Below are positions 41,335-54,308 of a DNA stretch of 61,172 nucleotides, one piece after another. Each line of letters starts with the position of its first letter. Within the stretch, counting starts at the first letter, position 1. The translations under genes and the position numbers were made by a program. Below the pieces are notes generated by a model. That model did no database searches and had not been told where the DNA came from. It saw only the letters and a program-made list of their open reading frames with translations. Location of the stretch: the NCBI GenBank assembly GCA_013178285.1, contig JABLXD010000006.1, forward strand, positions 1-61,172, read 5' to 3'. The DNA is from Methanofastidiosum sp. GTDB lineage: Archaea > Methanobacteriota_B > Thermococci > Methanofastidiosales > Methanofastidiosaceae.

Positions 41335-42624
41335 TTAAGCCTTCTGGATAGACTGGACCATTCCAGCAGCAACTGTTGCTCCCATATCCCTTACAGCAAA
41401 CCTGCCCAACTGAGGTATTACCTTTATTTCCTCAATTACCATGGGCTTTGTTGGCTTTATTTGGACAATGGCAGCGCTGCCGCTCTTTAGGAAGTCAGGA
41501 TTTTCAGTCTTTACGTTACCGGTCTTTGGATCAAGTTCTGCAAGTAGTTTTTCAAATGTACATGCTACCTGTGCTGTGTGACAGTGGAATACTGGTGTGT
41601 ACCCGGCAGTTATAGCTGTTGGGTGTCTCAATACTACTATCTGTGCCTTGAAAGAGTCGTTTAATGTTACTACTTTTGGTGGGTTGTTTGGATGTCCTAG
41701 AACGTCTCCTCTCTTAATATCGTTCTTTCCAACACCTCTAACGTTGAATCCAACGTTGTCACCAGGTAATGCTTGGTCTAATGTTTCGTGGTGCATTTCA
41801 ATTGTCTTTACTTCACCAGAGATTGGTTTTCCAAATACTGTTGAAGCAGGTTCGAATAATACGGTATCTCCCTTCTTCATTATTCCAGTTTCTACTCTTC
41901 CTACAGGAACTGTTCCTACACCAGTGATTGTGTAAACATCCTGAATTGGAAGTCTAAGTGGCTTGTCTGTTGGTTTCTCTGGTTCTTTGAAAGAGTCTAC
42001 AGCTTCTAATAATGATGGTCCTGTGTACCATGGTGTCTTCTCAGATTTACCAACGATGTTGTCTCCGTTGAAAGCTGAACCGGGGATGAACTTTACTTCA
42101 TCTGCCTTAAATCCAACTGTCCTTACTAGTTTTTCTACTTCTGCCTTAACTGCGTTAAACTTGTCTTCAGCGTAGTTTACTGTATCCATCTTGTTTATCA
42201 AAACAGCCAATTGCTGGATACCTAATGTTCTAGACAAGAAAACGTGTTCCTGTGTCTGTGGCATGATACCATCGTTTACTGCGACAACTAAAACTGCAGC
42301 ATCTGCCTGAGATGCTCCTGTAATCATGTTTTTAACGAAATCTCTGTGGCCTGGACAGTCCACAATTGTAATGTATTTTGAATCTGTTTCAAACTTCTTG
42401 TGAGAAAGATCAATTGTAACTCCTCTTTCTCTCTCTTCCTTTAAGTTATCCATTACCCAAGCAAACTTAAACGTCTTACCTTTTTCTCCCATTTCCTCGA
42501 ACTTCTTGATAAGGTCTGCCCTGATATCACCGTGCATAACAAGTAATTGACCTACGGCAGTAGATTTACCGTGATCGACATGGCCTATAAAGGCTACATT
42601 TAAGTGTGGTTTTTGAGTTGCCAT
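41335..42624 (-). CDS. tef1: Translation elongation factor 1-alpha
   Basis: GTPase of 429 residues that delivers aminoacyl-tRNA to the ribosome. G1 GHVDHGKST, switch/G3 DCPGHRDF, G4 NKMD and the domain II-III segments ([13 protein letters not shown] and [13 protein letters not shown]) are clear. A strong GGAGGA 6 bases before the ATG fits a highly expressed gene. A separate TATA box in the gap after fusA can give tef1 and rps10 their own transcript. Confidence 0.97.
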   Translation of the reverse strand: MATQKPHLNVAFIGHVDHGKSTAVGQLLVMHGDIRADLIKKFEEMGEKGKTFKFAWVMDNLKEERERGVTIDLSHKKFETDSKYITIVDCPGHRDFVKNMITGASQADAAVLVVAVNDGIMPQTQEHVFLSRTLGIQQLAVLINKMDTVNYAEDKFNAVKAEVEKLVRTVGFKADEVKFIPGSAFNGDNIVGKSEKTPWYTGPSLLEAVDSFKEPEKPTDKPLRLPIQDVYTITGVGTVPVGRVETGIMKKGDTVLFEPASTVFGKPISGEVKTIEMHHETLDQALPGDNVGFNVRGVGKNDIKRGDVLGHPNNPPKVVTLNDSFKAQIVVLRHPTAITAGYTPVFHCHTAQVACTFEKLLAELDPKTGNVKTENPDFLKSGSAAIVQIKPTKPMVIEEIKVIPQLGRFAVRDMGATVAAGMVQSIQKA

Positions 42625-42685
42625 AATATTTCCTCCTTTTTTTACTATATTTTTATTATATCTGGTATAATCCTCTAATTTAAAT

Positions 42686-42700
42686 CCATTTTTAAGCTTT
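42686..42700 (-). promoter_or_regulatory. Internal promoter for tef1-rps10
   Basis: On the bottom strand AAAGCTTAAAAATGG (BRE plus TATA) lies just before the fusA stop codon. It predicts transcription from about 42667, giving a leader of about 40 bases before tef1. Confidence 0.5.
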
Positions 42701-42707
42701 TTCCATT

Positions 42708-44906
42708 TTACATGTTAAGGTAATCTTCAGGTTTTGGAGGCTGTGGTTTAAGTCCTTTCCTCTTTCTGATTGACTCAACAGTCTGTGCCTGGAGTTCTGT
42801 TGGAAGTTTCTGGTATCCTGCATATTCAGTTGACCATATCGCTCTTCCTTCAGTTGCACCTCTTATGTCGCCAGCAAACCCAAACATCTGGGAAACTGGT
42901 GCTATAGATACGACTGTTGTGGAATCTCCTTCCTGAGAGATATCAACTATCTGTCCTCTTCTAGCTTGCATTTCTCTTGTGACTGCACCCATGTAATCTT
43001 GAGGAGAGGTAATTGTGACCTTCTGTATAGGTTCGTATATCACAGGTCTTGCGTAAAGCATTGCTGCAAATAAACCCTCTCTTACCGCAGGGATAACTTG
43101 AGCTGGACCTCTGTGAATTGAATCCTCGTGAAGCTTACAATCTACAAGACTTATCTTAAGCTTCATTACAGGCTCTCTTGAATATGGGCCTCCATCGATT
43201 ACTTCATGTATTGATTGAATGACAAGTTCTATTACTTCATTAATGTAAACTATTCCTTTTGTCATGTTGAAGAATATGTTTCCATTGTAAACATCTGCAA
43301 TGCCCTTTACTTCTTCAGTGCTCATTCCAAGTTCCCTAAGTTGTGGGCCTAAATCCTTACCTTTGATTCTGCCTTCTGGTATTATTCCCTCTTTTATTGC
43401 ATTGTAAATATTGTCTTCTAGTGGTTCAACTTGCATGTAGAATCTGTTGTGCTTGTTTGGAGATTTACCTTCTACAGCCTCAGATTTTCCATCAATTGAT
43501 TCTCTGTAGATAACGATTGGTTGGGATAGTTTAATATCAATTCCTCTGTCATGAGTAATTCTGTAACCTACTACTTCCAAATGAAGTTCTCCCATACCAG
43601 ACAATAAGTATTCTCCGCTGTCTTCGTTAATCTTTGCAACTAAAGTTGGATCTTCTTTTGATACCTGTCTTAATACTTCGACTAACTTTGCTAAATCCTT
43701 GGTGTTCTTTGGCTCTACTGCAACTGTAACTACAGGTTCTGAATAGTGCTTTATAGCTTCAAATGGTGTGATTGGCTCATCGCCGGTGCATATAGTTTCA
43801 CCAGCTATAGCTTCTTTTAATCCTGTGACTGCAACGATATTACCACATGGAACTACTTCCAAGTTTTCTCTGTCAGCACCCATAAATATTCCGACTTGCT
43901 GGACCCTTCTCTTGTTCTTTGTAGCTACAATCCATACTTCCTGACCTGTTTTTAGTGTTCCTGAAAAAATTCTACCTACACAGATTTCTCCAGCATGTGG
44001 ATCCTGAACTATCTTTGTAACTACCATTCCAAGATTACCCTTTGGATTGCACTCCAGCATATCCTTAGCAACGGAACTCTCAAGATCTCCCTTCCATATC
44101 TGTGGAATTCTGTATTTCTGAGATACCAATGGATTTGGAAGATGAGTAATCATCATATCTAGAAGAATTTCGTGTAATGGAGATTTTTTTGAAAGCTCCT
44201 TCTGTGTATCATTCATACAGTGCTCAATGATATCTTTGAATGTTATTCCGCTCTTTTTCATGTAAGGAACATTTATGGCCCAGTTGTAGTAAGCTGAACC
44301 AAATGATACGCTACCTTCGGTAACGCTTACCTGCCAGCTTTCCTTAAACTCTGGTGGAGCTGCATTTTTAATTAGTTTGTTCACTTCATTGATAATTTTA
44401 ATGAATCTGTTCTGTAACTCTTCAGGCGAGAGTTGAAGTTCTCTTATTAATCTATCAACTTTGTTAATGAAAAGTGTTGGTTTGACTTTTTCCTTTAGAG
44501 CTTGTCTAACTACAGTTTCAGTTTGAGGCATCTTACCTTCAACTGCGCATACAACTATGATACATCCGTCAATTGCCCTCATTGCCCTAGTAACGTCACC
44601 ACCAAAGTCAACGTGACCTGGGGTATCAATTAAGTTAACAAGATAATCTTGACCTTTGTATTTGTGTACCATTGATACGTTGGCTGCATTAATAGTAATT
44701 CCTCTTGCCTGTTCCTGCTCATCAAAATCTAAGACGAGCTGCTTTCCAGCTAGGTCTTCTGACATGAGCCCTGCACCGGAAAGAAGATTGTCACTCAATG
44801 TAGTTTTACCGTGATCAATGTGTGCGGCTATTCCAGTATTTCTAATGTGCACTGGATCGTTCATTAATTCCTTAACTCTTTTTGCCATCTCTTCTTTTCT
44901 GCCCAT
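42708..44906 (-). CDS. fusA: Translation elongation factor 2
   Basis: Ribosomal translocase of 732 residues. N-terminal GTPase motifs are [29 protein letters not shown] and NKVDRL. Near residue 600 is [12 protein letters not shown], whose second histidine (in IHRG) is the diphthamide site targeted by the Dph enzymes. The C-terminal EF-2 fold ([19 protein letters not shown]) is complete. It starts 20 bases after rps7, in the operon order rps12-rps7-fusA-tef1-rps10 that is classical for archaea. Confidence 0.97.
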   Translation of the reverse strand: MGRKEEMAKRVKELMNDPVHIRNTGIAAHIDHGKTTLSDNLLSGAGLMSEDLAGKQLVLDFDEQEQARGITINAANVSMVHKYKGQDYLVNLIDTPGHVDFGGDVTRAMRAIDGCIIVVCAVEGKMPQTETVVRQALKEKVKPTLFINKVDRLIRELQLSPEELQNRFIKIINEVNKLIKNAAPPEFKESWQVSVTEGSVSFGSAYYNWAINVPYMKKSGITFKDIIEHCMNDTQKELSKKSPLHEILLDMMITHLPNPLVSQKYRIPQIWKGDLESSVAKDMLECNPKGNLGMVVTKIVQDPHAGEICVGRIFSGTLKTGQEVWIVATKNKRRVQQVGIFMGADRENLEVVPCGNIVAVTGLKEAIAGETICTGDEPITPFEAIKHYSEPVVTVAVEPKNTKDLAKLVEVLRQVSKEDPTLVAKINEDSGEYLLSGMGELHLEVVGYRITHDRGIDIKLSQPIVIYRESIDGKSEAVEGKSPNKHNRFYMQVEPLEDNIYNAIKEGIIPEGRIKGKDLGPQLRELGMSTEEVKGIADVYNGNIFFNMTKGIVYINEVIELVIQSIHEVIDGGPYSREPVMKLKISLVDCKLHEDSIHRGPAQVIPAVREGLFAAMLYARPVIYEPIQKVTITSPQDYMGAVTREMQARRGQIVDISQEGDSTTVVSIAPVSQMFGFAGDIRGATEGRAIWSTEYAGYQKLPTELQAQTVESIRKRKGLKPQPPKPEDYLNM

Positions 44907-44926
44907 AATGAATCACCACTATCGAA

Positions 44927-45562
44927 TTATCTGGCTGATTTTGCTATCCTCTCTACTTCTTCCTTCTTGTTAACAGAAAAGCTTGCCATTTCCCCTTTTG
45001 AAGCAAGAATTATTTCTTCAGCCAATGTTTCGTGGAATTTTTTCTTTGTTTTAAAGGTTTTAAGGCTTGCACCAAGTGCTATATTCTTAAGCGCTATATC
45101 AAGTCTTCTCTGAGAACCTGTATCTACTGAAAGATGATACTTAATTCCTCCGTAAGAAAGTGTTGTTACTTCCTCTCTTGGTCCCGCATATTCCAGTGCT
45201 TTGACCAGTACTTCTAAAGGATTCTGTTTTGTTTTTTTATTAATATCATCAAAAGCAAGTTTTAATGTTTTATAAGTGGCCTGTTTCTTACCTGTATAGC
45301 CACCATGTCTTCTTAAGAATCTTCCACCCGTCTTTCTTCCTGCAGACCCGGATCTCATCATTTTATTTTCAAGCCTTTCGACTATGTTCATTTTGTTTTT
45401 CCAAAATCTTCTCTTTTGGTGTCTTCCTGCTGTATGAGGAATTATAACAGGGGCGAGATTAACATAACTCTTTATTCCCAAATCATCAACGGCAATATCT
45501 GTATCCCACTTGCCAAAAACCTTTAGATTATCGGGAACATAAAATCTTTCTTTGACGTCCAT
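44927..45562 (-). CDS. rps7: Small ribosomal subunit protein S7 (uS7)
   Basis: A 211-residue archaeal uS7, longer than bacterial S7, with PVIIPHTAGRHQKRRFWKN and the core NPLEVLVKALEYAGPREEVTTLSYGGIKYHLSVDTGSQRRLDIALKNIALGA. It initiates assembly of the 30S head. It follows rps12 after 5 bases and belongs to the same transcript. Confidence 0.96.
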   Translation of the reverse strand: MDVKERFYVPDNLKVFGKWDTDIAVDDLGIKSYVNLAPVIIPHTAGRHQKRRFWKNKMNIVERLENKMMRSGSAGRKTGGRFLRRHGGYTGKKQATYKTLKLAFDDINKKTKQNPLEVLVKALEYAGPREEVTTLSYGGIKYHLSVDTGSQRRLDIALKNIALGASLKTFKTKKKFHETLAEEIILASKGEMASFSVNKKEEVERIAKSAR

Positions 45563-45567
45563 AATAT

Positions 45568-46002
45568 CTACCTTACCGGTTTCTCTTTCCTTCCCTTAAC
45601 CATCTCATTTAATGAGACTCTGTTTACCTTAATTACTTTAAATCTGACTCCAGGGATATCTCCCATTGACCCACCCTGTCTGCCACCTATTCCTTCAATT
45701 ACGACCTCATCGTGTTCGTCTATGAAGTTAATGGCACCGTCTCCAGGGCAAAATGCAGTTATCTGTCTACCATTCTTAATAAGTTGTACTCTAATGCATT
45801 TTCTAAGGGCTGAGTTAGGCTGTTTTGCCTCAATAGGCACCTTTTCAAGCACAATCCCTCTAGCCTGTGGGCTACCTTCTAAAGGATCAGATTTGACTTT
45901 TAGATCAAGTTCTCTGATCTTGTAAACCTTATCTTTCCATCTAAACTTTTTTCTTATTCCCTCGATCTTTCTCGCAGCATTTCTACCTTGTGGTTTGCTC
46001 AT
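45568..46002 (-). CDS. rps12: Small ribosomal subunit protein S12 (uS12)
   Basis: A 144-residue archaeal S12 that lines the decoding centre. [21 protein letters not shown] contains the universally conserved PNSALRK loop, and [30 protein letters not shown] the second conserved loop. It lies 11 bases after nusA and 5 bases before rps7. Confidence 0.97.
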   Translation of the reverse strand: MSKPQGRNAARKIEGIRKKFRWKDKVYKIRELDLKVKSDPLEGSPQARGIVLEKVPIEAKQPNSALRKCIRVQLIKNGRQITAFCPGDGAINFIDEHDEVVIEGIGGRQGGSMGDIPGVRFKVIKVNRVSLNEMVKGRKEKPVR

Positions 46003-46013
46003 ATTTACGACCT

Positions 46014-46445
46014 CTACATGATCATTATATCGTCAAGATTATGATGTCTCTTTAATAGGTTTTTGATTCGATCTATATTTTTTCCCTCTTTTCCTATTAC
46101 AAGACCTTTATCTTTCTTATTAATATCTAGAACGGCTATCTTCTTGCCATCTTTTCTCTCGGAAACATGAATACTTTTAACTTTAACAGGCCAGATAATA
46201 TTCTTAATAAATTTGACAGGATCATCTGAATACTCAATAATATCAATTGGCTTATTCAGAGTTTCTTTAACTCTCTGCGCATTCGCACCATTTTTCCCAA
46301 TGGCAAGGCCCATATCGCCTTCTTTAACAACATAAACAATTTTATTTTTATTGTCTTCAAAAATACAATCTTTAACAGTTGCGCCAGTCATGCTTTCAAA
46401 AAGTCCAATATACTTAATCTCGTCTGTTGAAATTTTAATTCCCAT
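46014..46445 (-). CDS. nusA: Archaeal NusA-like KH-domain protein
   Basis: A 143-residue protein with two KH domains ([19 protein letters not shown] and [19 protein letters not shown], each with the GxxG loop). Archaeal NusA lacks the N-terminal RNAP-binding and S1 parts of bacterial NusA and sits in the RNA polymerase operon in front of rps12, as here. It probably binds nascent RNA. The start overlaps rpl30e by 11 bases. Confidence 0.95.
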   Translation of the reverse strand: MGIKISTDEIKYIGLFESMTGATVKDCIFEDNKNKIVYVVKEGDMGLAIGKNGANAQRVKETLNKPIDIIEYSDDPVKFIKNIIWPVKVKSIHVSERKDGKKIAVLDINKKDKGLVIGKEGKNIDRIKNLLKRHHNLDDIMIM

Positions 46446-46743
46446 AAACCTTACCTCCAGAAAGTATGTTAGACTCTCCTGGAGACATGACTGCCATTAC
46501 TGAAACAAGGAATGGTTTACCACAAACGGTACCAAGCTCCAGTGATGTACCACCAAACTCTAAAATGGGTATGCTTGATATCTTTGAGTAATATAAAATA
46601 TCCTCTTTAATACTTTTAGGACAATTTTGTGTGTAGATAATCAGCTTAGCGTTACCCGTCTTAAGAGAATTAATGGATTTGTTGGTTCCAAGTATTACCT
46701 TCCCGGTGTCTACTGTTCTTTTAATTTCTCTATTTACGTCCAT
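46435..46743 (-). CDS. rpl30e: Large ribosomal subunit protein L30e (eL30)
   Basis: A 102-residue L7Ae/L30e-family protein: TGKVILGTNKSINSLKTGNAKLIIYTQNCPKSIKEDI and FGGTSLELGTVCGKPFLVSVMAV. It binds rRNA kink-turns. It follows rpoA2 after 11 bases and overlaps nusA, the standard archaeal arrangement between the RNAP and ribosomal parts of the operon. Confidence 0.96.
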   Translation of the reverse strand: MDVNREIKRTVDTGKVILGTNKSINSLKTGNAKLIIYTQNCPKSIKEDILYYSKISSIPILEFGGTSLELGTVCGKPFLVSVMAVMSPGESNILSGGKVYGN

Positions 46744-46754
46744 TGAATAACCTC

Positions 46755-47921
<1,167 letters not shown>

Positions 47922-50567
47922 TCACGCCTTCCTCGATGCCAATGTTTTATGTACAATCCAATCTATGTCAACGGCTTCTCCATAGGAGCTTCTTGATGGA
48001 TCAACACCATCTTCGCCGTATTCAAACTGGATTATATTATTACTGTTATCTCTTACACTTCTGTCTTTTTCAACTTTTAAGTCCTGCAAAGCGTTAATTA
48101 GCCTTCTCTGCATGTAACCTGACTGGGCAGTTCTAACTGCAGTATCTACAAGACCTTCTCTTCCACCCATTGAATGGAAGAAAAATTCAGTTGGTGAAAG
48201 GCCTTTTCTGTAACTTGAACTAACAAAACCTCTTGCCCTAGCTGAACGGTCACCACGCTTGAAGTGTGGTAAACTTCTTTCTTGGTATCCTCTGTGAAGT
48301 CTCTTTCCTCTAACGGTCATCTGCCCTAAACATGCTGCCATCTGGGTTAAATCTAGCATGTTTCCTTTTGCACCTGTCTTTGCCATTATTACTGCGTGCC
48401 TTTTCATACCAAGATACTGCTCTGCAACTCCACCTGCGTTGTCTCTTGCCTTTGCAAGTTCTGCCATAATTCTATTCTCTAGTGTATCTTCAATTGTTTG
48501 ACCTGGCTGTTTTTCTAGTTCTCCTCTGTTGTAAGCATCAATATTTTCCATGACTTTATTATGTGCATTTTCTAATATTTCTTCGATTCTTTCAAGACCT
48601 TCTTCAGGTATATCGACATCATCTATACCTGTTGTAAGGCCAACTTTCATTATTACTGAAATAATAAGCTTTGTGACGGAATCCAAAAATTCTCTTCCCT
48701 CATCAGAGCCGTAATCCTTTACAATCTTATCAAGAAGTTTACAACTTGATCTGGCCTTAAATGCTGCTCCGTCAATTACTCCCTTCAGAAGTTTTCCTTC
48801 TTTAATAACAACGTAATTGTCAAATTTACAGTTAGCAAATTCACACTTTTCACATTTTCTGCATGTCTTGGACCTGAATTCAACGCTTAAATCCTTTGGA
48901 AGTAGGACTTGAAAAAGTTCTTTCCCAGTCCATGGTTTTGATCTATCCTTGAATGCCTCGACATCGACTTTGTTCTTGAGTATGTCAGATTCATAAAAGC
49001 TCTCTTCAACTTCTTCAGCGGAAAACTCTGCACCATCTCTTGTCATAAGATATGCACCAGAAATATAATCTTGCATACCTCCGATAACTGGCTCTCCAAA
49101 CCTTGGCGAGATAATATTTTCCTGGACCTTCATGATTATGCCTGCTTCGCTTCTTGCTTCTTCTGTTTGTGGAAGATGCAAATTCATTTCATCCCCATCG
49201 AAGTCAGCATTGTATGGTGGGCACACACAAAGATTAAGTCTAAAAGTTTTGTAAGGCATGACCCTTACTTCGTGAGCCATTATTGAAAGTCTGTGTAGTG
49301 ATGGCTGTCTGTTGAAAAGAACAATATCTCCATCTCTAAGCTGTCTTTCAACTGTGAATCCAACATCAAGTTCTTCGGCAACATCATCTTTTGTAGTGTC
49401 AGTAATCTTTTTTCTTCTTCCATCATTTCTGATTACGTAGTTTGCACCGGGATGTTTGTTTGGTCCGTTTCTTACAATTGTTTTCATTTCTTCCAAATTA
49501 TGTGAAGTCACCTTTTCAGGAACAGTCAGTTCAGTTGCGACAAAATCTGGAACTCCTACTTCATTAATACTGATGTATGGATCTGGTGAAACTACAGTTC
49601 TTGCAGAAAAGTCTACCCTCTTACCAGAAAGGTTTGATCTGAATCTTCCTTCCTTTCCAGATAATCTCTGCGAGATAGTTTTTAAGATCCTGCCTGATCT
49701 ATGTCTTGCAGGAGGCACTCCTGAAGTGCTATTATTAAAGTAAGTAGTTACATGGTATTGCAAAAGTTCCCATAAATCTTCAACAATCAACTGTGGAGCT
49801 CCGGCATCTATGTTCTCCCTTAGTCTCTGATTGATTCTAATAATATCCACTAATTTGTGGGTTAAATCATCTTCACTTCTTACACTTGATTCTAGAGTTA
49901 TAGATGGCCTTACTGTGACAGGTGGAACAGGCAATACTGTTAGAACCATCCATTCAGGTTTTGAAACGTCTTTGTTTACTCCTATTAATTCATAATCTTC
50001 AACAGGTATCTTCTCTAAACGTTCTCTAACATCTATAGGGGTTAGTTTGTTTCTTTCCTCGCCCCACTCTTCATAAAAGGTATATGGCTTTTCAAACTTT
50101 ATAGTTCTCTTATCACTACCACACCACGGACATACACTTTTTGCTGCCTTGTCCATTGCTTCTTTTACAACCATTTCTCTGTTTTTTAATCTGTCAGTTG
50201 CTTTCATGAGTTGTTCATGGAAGTGCTCTCTTTGTGGTGCATCAAGTTTTAACTTTCCACAATCCCTGCATACAGATTTCAAAATCTTGTGTACATCTTT
50301 AGCATGGCCAACATGAATTACAGGTCTTGCAAGTTCAATGTGCCCAAAGTGCCCGGGGCAATCCCCAAATTTCTGACCACAGGTTTTACACTTTAATCCT
50401 GGATCAATTACGCCAAGCCTCTGGTCCATTAGACCCTTTTCTATTGGATATCCGTCATCATCATATGTATCTGCTGTAATAACTCTCAATACAGACATCT
50501 TTCTTACATCATCAGGGGATAATATTCCAAATTGTATTGTATCTATTACTTTTGGTACTTTGAACAT
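47922..50567 (-). CDS. rpoA1: DNA-directed RNA polymerase subunit A'
   Basis: N-terminal part of the largest subunit with the catalytic NADFDGDEMNLH motif (three magnesium-binding aspartates) near residue 455. The N-terminal zinc sites (CKTCGQKFGDCPGHFGH and CPWCGSD) and FNRQPSLHRLSIMAH are also present. I place the start at ATG 50567, preceded by GGCGTGATC, instead of a GTG at 50576. This ribosome binding site overlaps the stop codon of rpoB, indicating translational coupling and near one-to-one production of B and A'. Confidence 0.96.
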   Translation of the reverse strand: MFKVPKVIDTIQFGILSPDDVRKMSVLRVITADTYDDDGYPIEKGLMDQRLGVIDPGLKCKTCGQKFGDCPGHFGHIELARPVIHVGHAKDVHKILKSVCRDCGKLKLDAPQREHFHEQLMKATDRLKNREMVVKEAMDKAAKSVCPWCGSDKRTIKFEKPYTFYEEWGEERNKLTPIDVRERLEKIPVEDYELIGVNKDVSKPEWMVLTVLPVPPVTVRPSITLESSVRSEDDLTHKLVDIIRINQRLRENIDAGAPQLIVEDLWELLQYHVTTYFNNSTSGVPPARHRSGRILKTISQRLSGKEGRFRSNLSGKRVDFSARTVVSPDPYISINEVGVPDFVATELTVPEKVTSHNLEEMKTIVRNGPNKHPGANYVIRNDGRRKKITDTTKDDVAEELDVGFTVERQLRDGDIVLFNRQPSLHRLSIMAHEVRVMPYKTFRLNLCVCPPYNADFDGDEMNLHLPQTEEARSEAGIIMKVQENIISPRFGEPVIGGMQDYISGAYLMTRDGAEFSAEEVEESFYESDILKNKVDVEAFKDRSKPWTGKELFQVLLPKDLSVEFRSKTCRKCEKCEFANCKFDNYVVIKEGKLLKGVIDGAAFKARSSCKLLDKIVKDYGSDEGREFLDSVTKLIISVIMKVGLTTGIDDVDIPEEGLERIEEILENAHNKVMENIDAYNRGELEKQPGQTIEDTLENRIMAELAKARDNAGGVAEQYLGMKRHAVIMAKTGAKGNMLDLTQMAACLGQMTVRGKRLHRGYQERSLPHFKRGDRSARARGFVSSSYRKGLSPTEFFFHSMGGREGLVDTAVRTAQSGYMQRRLINALQDLKVEKDRSVRDNSNNIIQFEYGEDGVDPSRSSYGEAVDIDWIVHKTLASRKA

Positions 50568-50572
50568 GATGA

Positions 50573-53500
50573 TCACGCCCTATCCCTAAGTTTTAATTTT
50601 GGATCTAAACACATCGATTTTAACTCCTCAAGCAAAAGCTTGAAAGCATAAGACATTTCAACTGGATAAATATCAGTTTCTTCTTCACAGATTGGACAGT
50701 ATTCTCTGTTTCTGAGTTTATCATAAACTGCGAGCGATCCACATTTTCCACAAACAAGTATGTCGGCCTTATCTGATGCTTCAAGTAATCTTTCTTTCAA
50801 AAGTAAACTTGTTCCATGTCCAACTAAACAATCCCTTTCCATCTCACCGAATCTAAGACCTCCTTCTCTGGCCTTACCTTCTGTTGGCTGTCTTGTAAGC
50901 ATCTGTCTTGGACCACGAGATCTTGCATGGATCTTATCTGCTACCATGTGGTGTAACTTCTGGTAATAACAAACTCCGACAAATATGTCTGCTTCAATTA
51001 CCTCTCCAGTAATTCCATTGTAGAGCCTTTCTCTTCCGGTATTCTTGAATCCGAAATCTTGAAGTGTTTGTCTAATGTCTGTTTCTTTTTCACCTGCGAA
51101 TAATGTTGCATCTACTGTTCTTGCTTTTAGTGAACCTGCTTTGCCACCGATCATTTCCAATATCTGGCCAACTGTTTTTCTTGATGGTATAGCATGTGGA
51201 TTAATAATAAGATCGGGCGTTATACCGTGCTCTGTAAATGGCATGTCCTTCTGCGGGCATAAGAATCCCAAGACTCCCTTCTGACCGTGTCTTGATGCAA
51301 ACTTATCTCCAAGCTCAGGTATCCTCTCATCTCTAGCTTTTATCTTAACAAGTTTATTTCCGTCTTCAGTTTCACTCAATAATACTAAATCTATGATTCC
51401 TTTTTCTGATGGCCTGACACCAATTGAGGTTTCTCTTCTACCTTCAATTGCAGTTCCAAATTCATCAAGTTCCTCTAAGAATCTTGGGGGGCTTGTTCTT
51501 CCAATTAATACATCCCCTCCTTTTACCTCAGACTCAGGTCTTATAAATCCATCAATATCGAGGTTTTCATATGCATCAGGACCTCTGTATCCGCTTACTG
51601 CTTCATCAGGAACTTCAAACTTATCCTGTTGACCACCAGGGTATCTTCTCTCGTCCGAGTCATATGTTCTAAAGAAGGTTGTCCTTCCAAGACCTCTGTC
51701 GACAGAACTCTTGTTAATAATAAGTGCATCTTCTATATTGTAACCAAGATAAGAAAGGACAGCAACTACAAAGTTTTGTCCTGCAGGCCTGTTATTAAAT
51801 CCAACTGCGTCCATAACTTTAGTTTTAACTATAGGCATCTGAGGATAGTACATCAAGTGGCCCCTTGTTTCAACCTTTAATTTGAAATTAGACTGTGAGA
51901 ATCCAAGACTCTGTTTTCCCATTCCAGCCCCATATGAATTTCTTGGTGCTGCATTATGCTCTGCAAATGGAACAATTGAAGCACATACTCCAAGAATTGA
52001 TGGTGAATAAATTTCAAGGTGTGTATGCTCTGGAGTCAAATCCTCCTCTGAAAGTGCAATAAGAGTATTTTCTTCTTCTTCGGCATCTAAGTATTCAATG
52101 ATTCCCTCAGCAATTAAATCTGACCAGCCTTTAGCTCTTCTTTCAATGGCTTTTACATGTTCTTCTGTTAAGAGAGGCTTGCCATCTTCAACAATGATTA
52201 ATGGCCTTCTAACTCTTCCAGGATCACAGTTAATGTGAATCTCATTTGTCATTTCGTAATATACAATGTTTGCTTCGTTGTCGATCTTTCCTTTCCTTCT
52301 GTCTTTTCTAACAGTTTCGGTGAATGATTTTCCATCTCTTACAAATCCGATTAGATTTCCATTAAGATAAATGTAAGTCATTACTTTGAGCCCTGCTACA
52401 TCTGTAATCTGCTCTAATCCTAAAGAGAAAAGATAGTTCTGGATGTCAAGTTCATTTGAGCCTATTGAAATATAGGACATCAAAGCCATATTCTTTACTA
52501 GTCCACAATTTGGACCTTCAGGCGTTTCACTTGGACATATTCTTCCCCAGTGAGTTGGGTGAAGATCTCTAGCTTCAAAATGAGGCTGTGTTCTTGAAAG
52601 TGGTGAAAGAACTCTTCTTAAATGTGAGAATCTAGACATGAAGTTAGTATCGTCCATGAGCTGACTGATACCCATTCTGCCACCAGGCCAAGTTCCTGTT
52701 GCCATTGCATATCTGATTCTTTCTGTCAAAACGTCAGCCCTGACAGACTTCTTTACGAAGTCTCCTTCATTTCCTTCTTCAAATCTGCCCCTTGCATATG
52801 TTCTCTCAAGCTGATATTTTATATCTCTTGTAAGTTGGACAAATGATAATCTGAATAAGTTTTCTAAAAGATCTCCGGCCAATTTTAATCTCTTGTTAGC
52901 ATAATGGTCCTTATCATCTGACTCCCTCTTGCCAAGTGAAAGCTCGATTACTCTGTTTGCCATTATACCAAGGTAATAAGCCTTTCTTAGTCTGTCAGTT
53001 TCTTCAGTACCTATGTGTGGCAAAAGATATTTGTCAAGTGCCATTTCGGCTCTTTTCAATCTGTATTCTTTCTGTTGGCCCATTGCAAGTCTCTTACCAA
53101 GATAATCCAATGCAAGTTCTTTGTCTGTTATGTCCATTGACTCTTCCAAGTTATCCAAAAGCTCCTTCTGGATATCTTTTTCAGAAGATACTGCATTGAC
53201 TATATCAATATCCTTCTCAAGTCCCAAGGATTTCATTAAAGTTACAAAAGGCATCTTTCCAGGTAGAGAAGGGAATGATACTCTAAGAAGACCATCCTTT
53301 TTTCTCTCAACTGTGACTAATGCTCTAAATCCACTTCTTGTTGAAAATACTTTTGCTATAGCAACTTGAAGTCTTTCATCAATTTCAACTAAAATTCTGT
53401 TTGGCGCCAAATCTTCGATGGCAACTACAACTCTTTCTGCACCGTTAATAATAAAGTAACCACCAGGGTCTCTTGGGTCTTCCCCTTTCAAAATTAAATC

Positions 53501-53887
53501 TTCTCTTCCTAATCCGTGAAGACTGCAAGCATTTGATTTTAACATTATAGGAAGCTTACCAATCTCTACCTCAACAGGCTCTCTTTCCTTTTCTTCTATA
53601 ACAGGTATGAACTCAAGATAAAGAGGAACTACATAGGAAAGACTTCTAAGCCTTGCTTCTTGGGGGAAAAAATCTCTCTTTGAACCATCAGCTTCCTTGT
53701 AAACAGGCTCCCCAGCCCTTATCTTACCAAATTTAACATAAAATCCTTCAATATCAGTTTCAATTTTAGCTTGCTCATCAATGACTTCTTGGAGCCTTTT
53801 TCCAACAAAATCATTAAATGAATCAAGATGCTGCCTTACGAAACCTTTTTCATTAAAAAATGACTCAATAACTACCCATCTATCCAA
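50573..53887 (-). CDS. rpoB: DNA-directed RNA polymerase subunit B (undivided)
   Basis: A single 1104-residue second-largest subunit. It contains [21 protein letters not shown], the catalytic-region [18 protein letters not shown], the [12 protein letters not shown] motif and a C-terminal zinc ribbon ([23 protein letters not shown]). Many methanogens split this gene into B'' and B', but here it is intact, a lineage marker shared with for example Thermococcales and some deep-branching groups. The start is TTG with GGTGAT upstream, 12 bases after rpoH. Confidence 0.97.
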   Translation of the reverse strand: MDRWVVIESFFNEKGFVRQHLDSFNDFVGKRLQEVIDEQAKIETDIEGFYVKFGKIRAGEPVYKEADGSKRDFFPQEARLRSLSYVVPLYLEFIPVIEEKEREPVEVEIGKLPIMLKSNACSLHGLGREDLILKGEDPRDPGGYFIINGAERVVVAIEDLAPNRILVEIDERLQVAIAKVFSTRSGFRALVTVERKKDGLLRVSFPSLPGKMPFVTLMKSLGLEKDIDIVNAVSSEKDIQKELLDNLEESMDITDKELALDYLGKRLAMGQQKEYRLKRAEMALDKYLLPHIGTEETDRLRKAYYLGIMANRVIELSLGKRESDDKDHYANKRLKLAGDLLENLFRLSFVQLTRDIKYQLERTYARGRFEEGNEGDFVKKSVRADVLTERIRYAMATGTWPGGRMGISQLMDDTNFMSRFSHLRRVLSPLSRTQPHFEARDLHPTHWGRICPSETPEGPNCGLVKNMALMSYISIGSNELDIQNYLFSLGLEQITDVAGLKVMTYIYLNGNLIGFVRDGKSFTETVRKDRRKGKIDNEANIVYYEMTNEIHINCDPGRVRRPLIIVEDGKPLLTEEHVKAIERRAKGWSDLIAEGIIEYLDAEEEENTLIALSEEDLTPEHTHLEIYSPSILGVCASIVPFAEHNAAPRNSYGAGMGKQSLGFSQSNFKLKVETRGHLMYYPQMPIVKTKVMDAVGFNNRPAGQNFVVAVLSYLGYNIEDALIINKSSVDRGLGRTTFFRTYDSDERRYPGGQQDKFEVPDEAVSGYRGPDAYENLDIDGFIRPESEVKGGDVLIGRTSPPRFLEELDEFGTAIEGRRETSIGVRPSEKGIIDLVLLSETEDGNKLVKIKARDERIPELGDKFASRHGQKGVLGFLCPQKDMPFTEHGITPDLIINPHAIPSRKTVGQILEMIGGKAGSLKARTVDATLFAGEKETDIRQTLQDFGFKNTGRERLYNGITGEVIEADIFVGVCYYQKLHHMVADKIHARSRGPRQMLTRQPTEGKAREGGLRFGEMERDCLVGHGTSLLLKERLLEASDKADILVCGKCGSLAVYDKLRNREYCPICEEETDIYPVEMSYAFKLLLEELKSMCLDPKLKLRDRA

Positions 53888-53899
53888 CTAATATCACCT

Positions 53900-54211
53900 C
53901 TATTCCTCTGCGGGTTCCTCTTCAACTATTTCATCAATCAAATCTTCTTCCAATCCTTGCTTTGTGTCCTCGCCGATGACGTACCTATAGAAAACGCTTT
54001 TTCCTGCAGGAGAATCAGATCTTACAATTTTAATTATGTTTCCAGATTTAGCCCCAATTATCTTTACGACGGGATCTGTTTCTAAAATTAAGGGAAGTTT
54101 ATCATAAGTTATATTAAATTTCTGTAGAATCTCGTTAGATTCCTCTTCGGTAAGAATAGTATGTTCAGGAACAAATTCATTATCCAATATATTAATCTTT
54201 TTTTTCGTCAT
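53900..54211 (-). CDS. rpoH: DNA-directed RNA polymerase subunit H
   Basis: Archaeal homologue of the RPB5 C-terminal domain, with the core VPEHTILTEEESNEILQKFNI, PLILETDPVVKIIGAKSGNIIKIVR and SVFYRYVI. At 103 residues it is about 20 longer than the usual 80-residue RpoH, owing to an acidic tail (GEDTKQGLEEDLIDEIVEEE). GAGAGGTAATA precedes the ATG. Only about 22 bases separate it from the tRNA-Lys gene upstream, so its promoter must lie in or before that tRNA. Confidence 0.95.
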   Translation of the reverse strand: MTKKKINILDNEFVPEHTILTEEESNEILQKFNITYDKLPLILETDPVVKIIGAKSGNIIKIVRSDSPAGKSVFYRYVIGEDTKQGLEEDLIDEIVEEEPAEE

Positions 54212-54233
54212 TATTACCTCTCCTTGGATGTGA

Positions 54234-54308
54234 CGGGCTCGAGGGGATTTGAACCCCCGACTCCCGGCTTAAAAGGCCGGTGCTCTAGCCAGACTGAGCT
54301 ACGAGCCC
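54234..54308 (-). tRNA. tRNA-Lys (anticodon UUU)
   Basis: A 75-base bottom-strand tRNA. The acceptor GGGCTCG pairs with CGAGCCC and the discriminator is G. The anticodon stem CCGGC/GCCGG carries loop CTTTTAA, so the anticodon is UUU (Lys). The D arm (AGCTC...GAGC) and T arm (GGGGGTTCAAATCCCC) are standard. CCA is not encoded. It is 22 bases before rpoH on the same strand, so it probably heads the RNA polymerase operon transcript. Confidence 0.95.

Noticed and set aside
41376-41615. Open frames antisense to tef1, fusA and rpoA/rpoB genes
   Set aside because: These are codon-position shadows of strongly conserved genes with no independent start signals.
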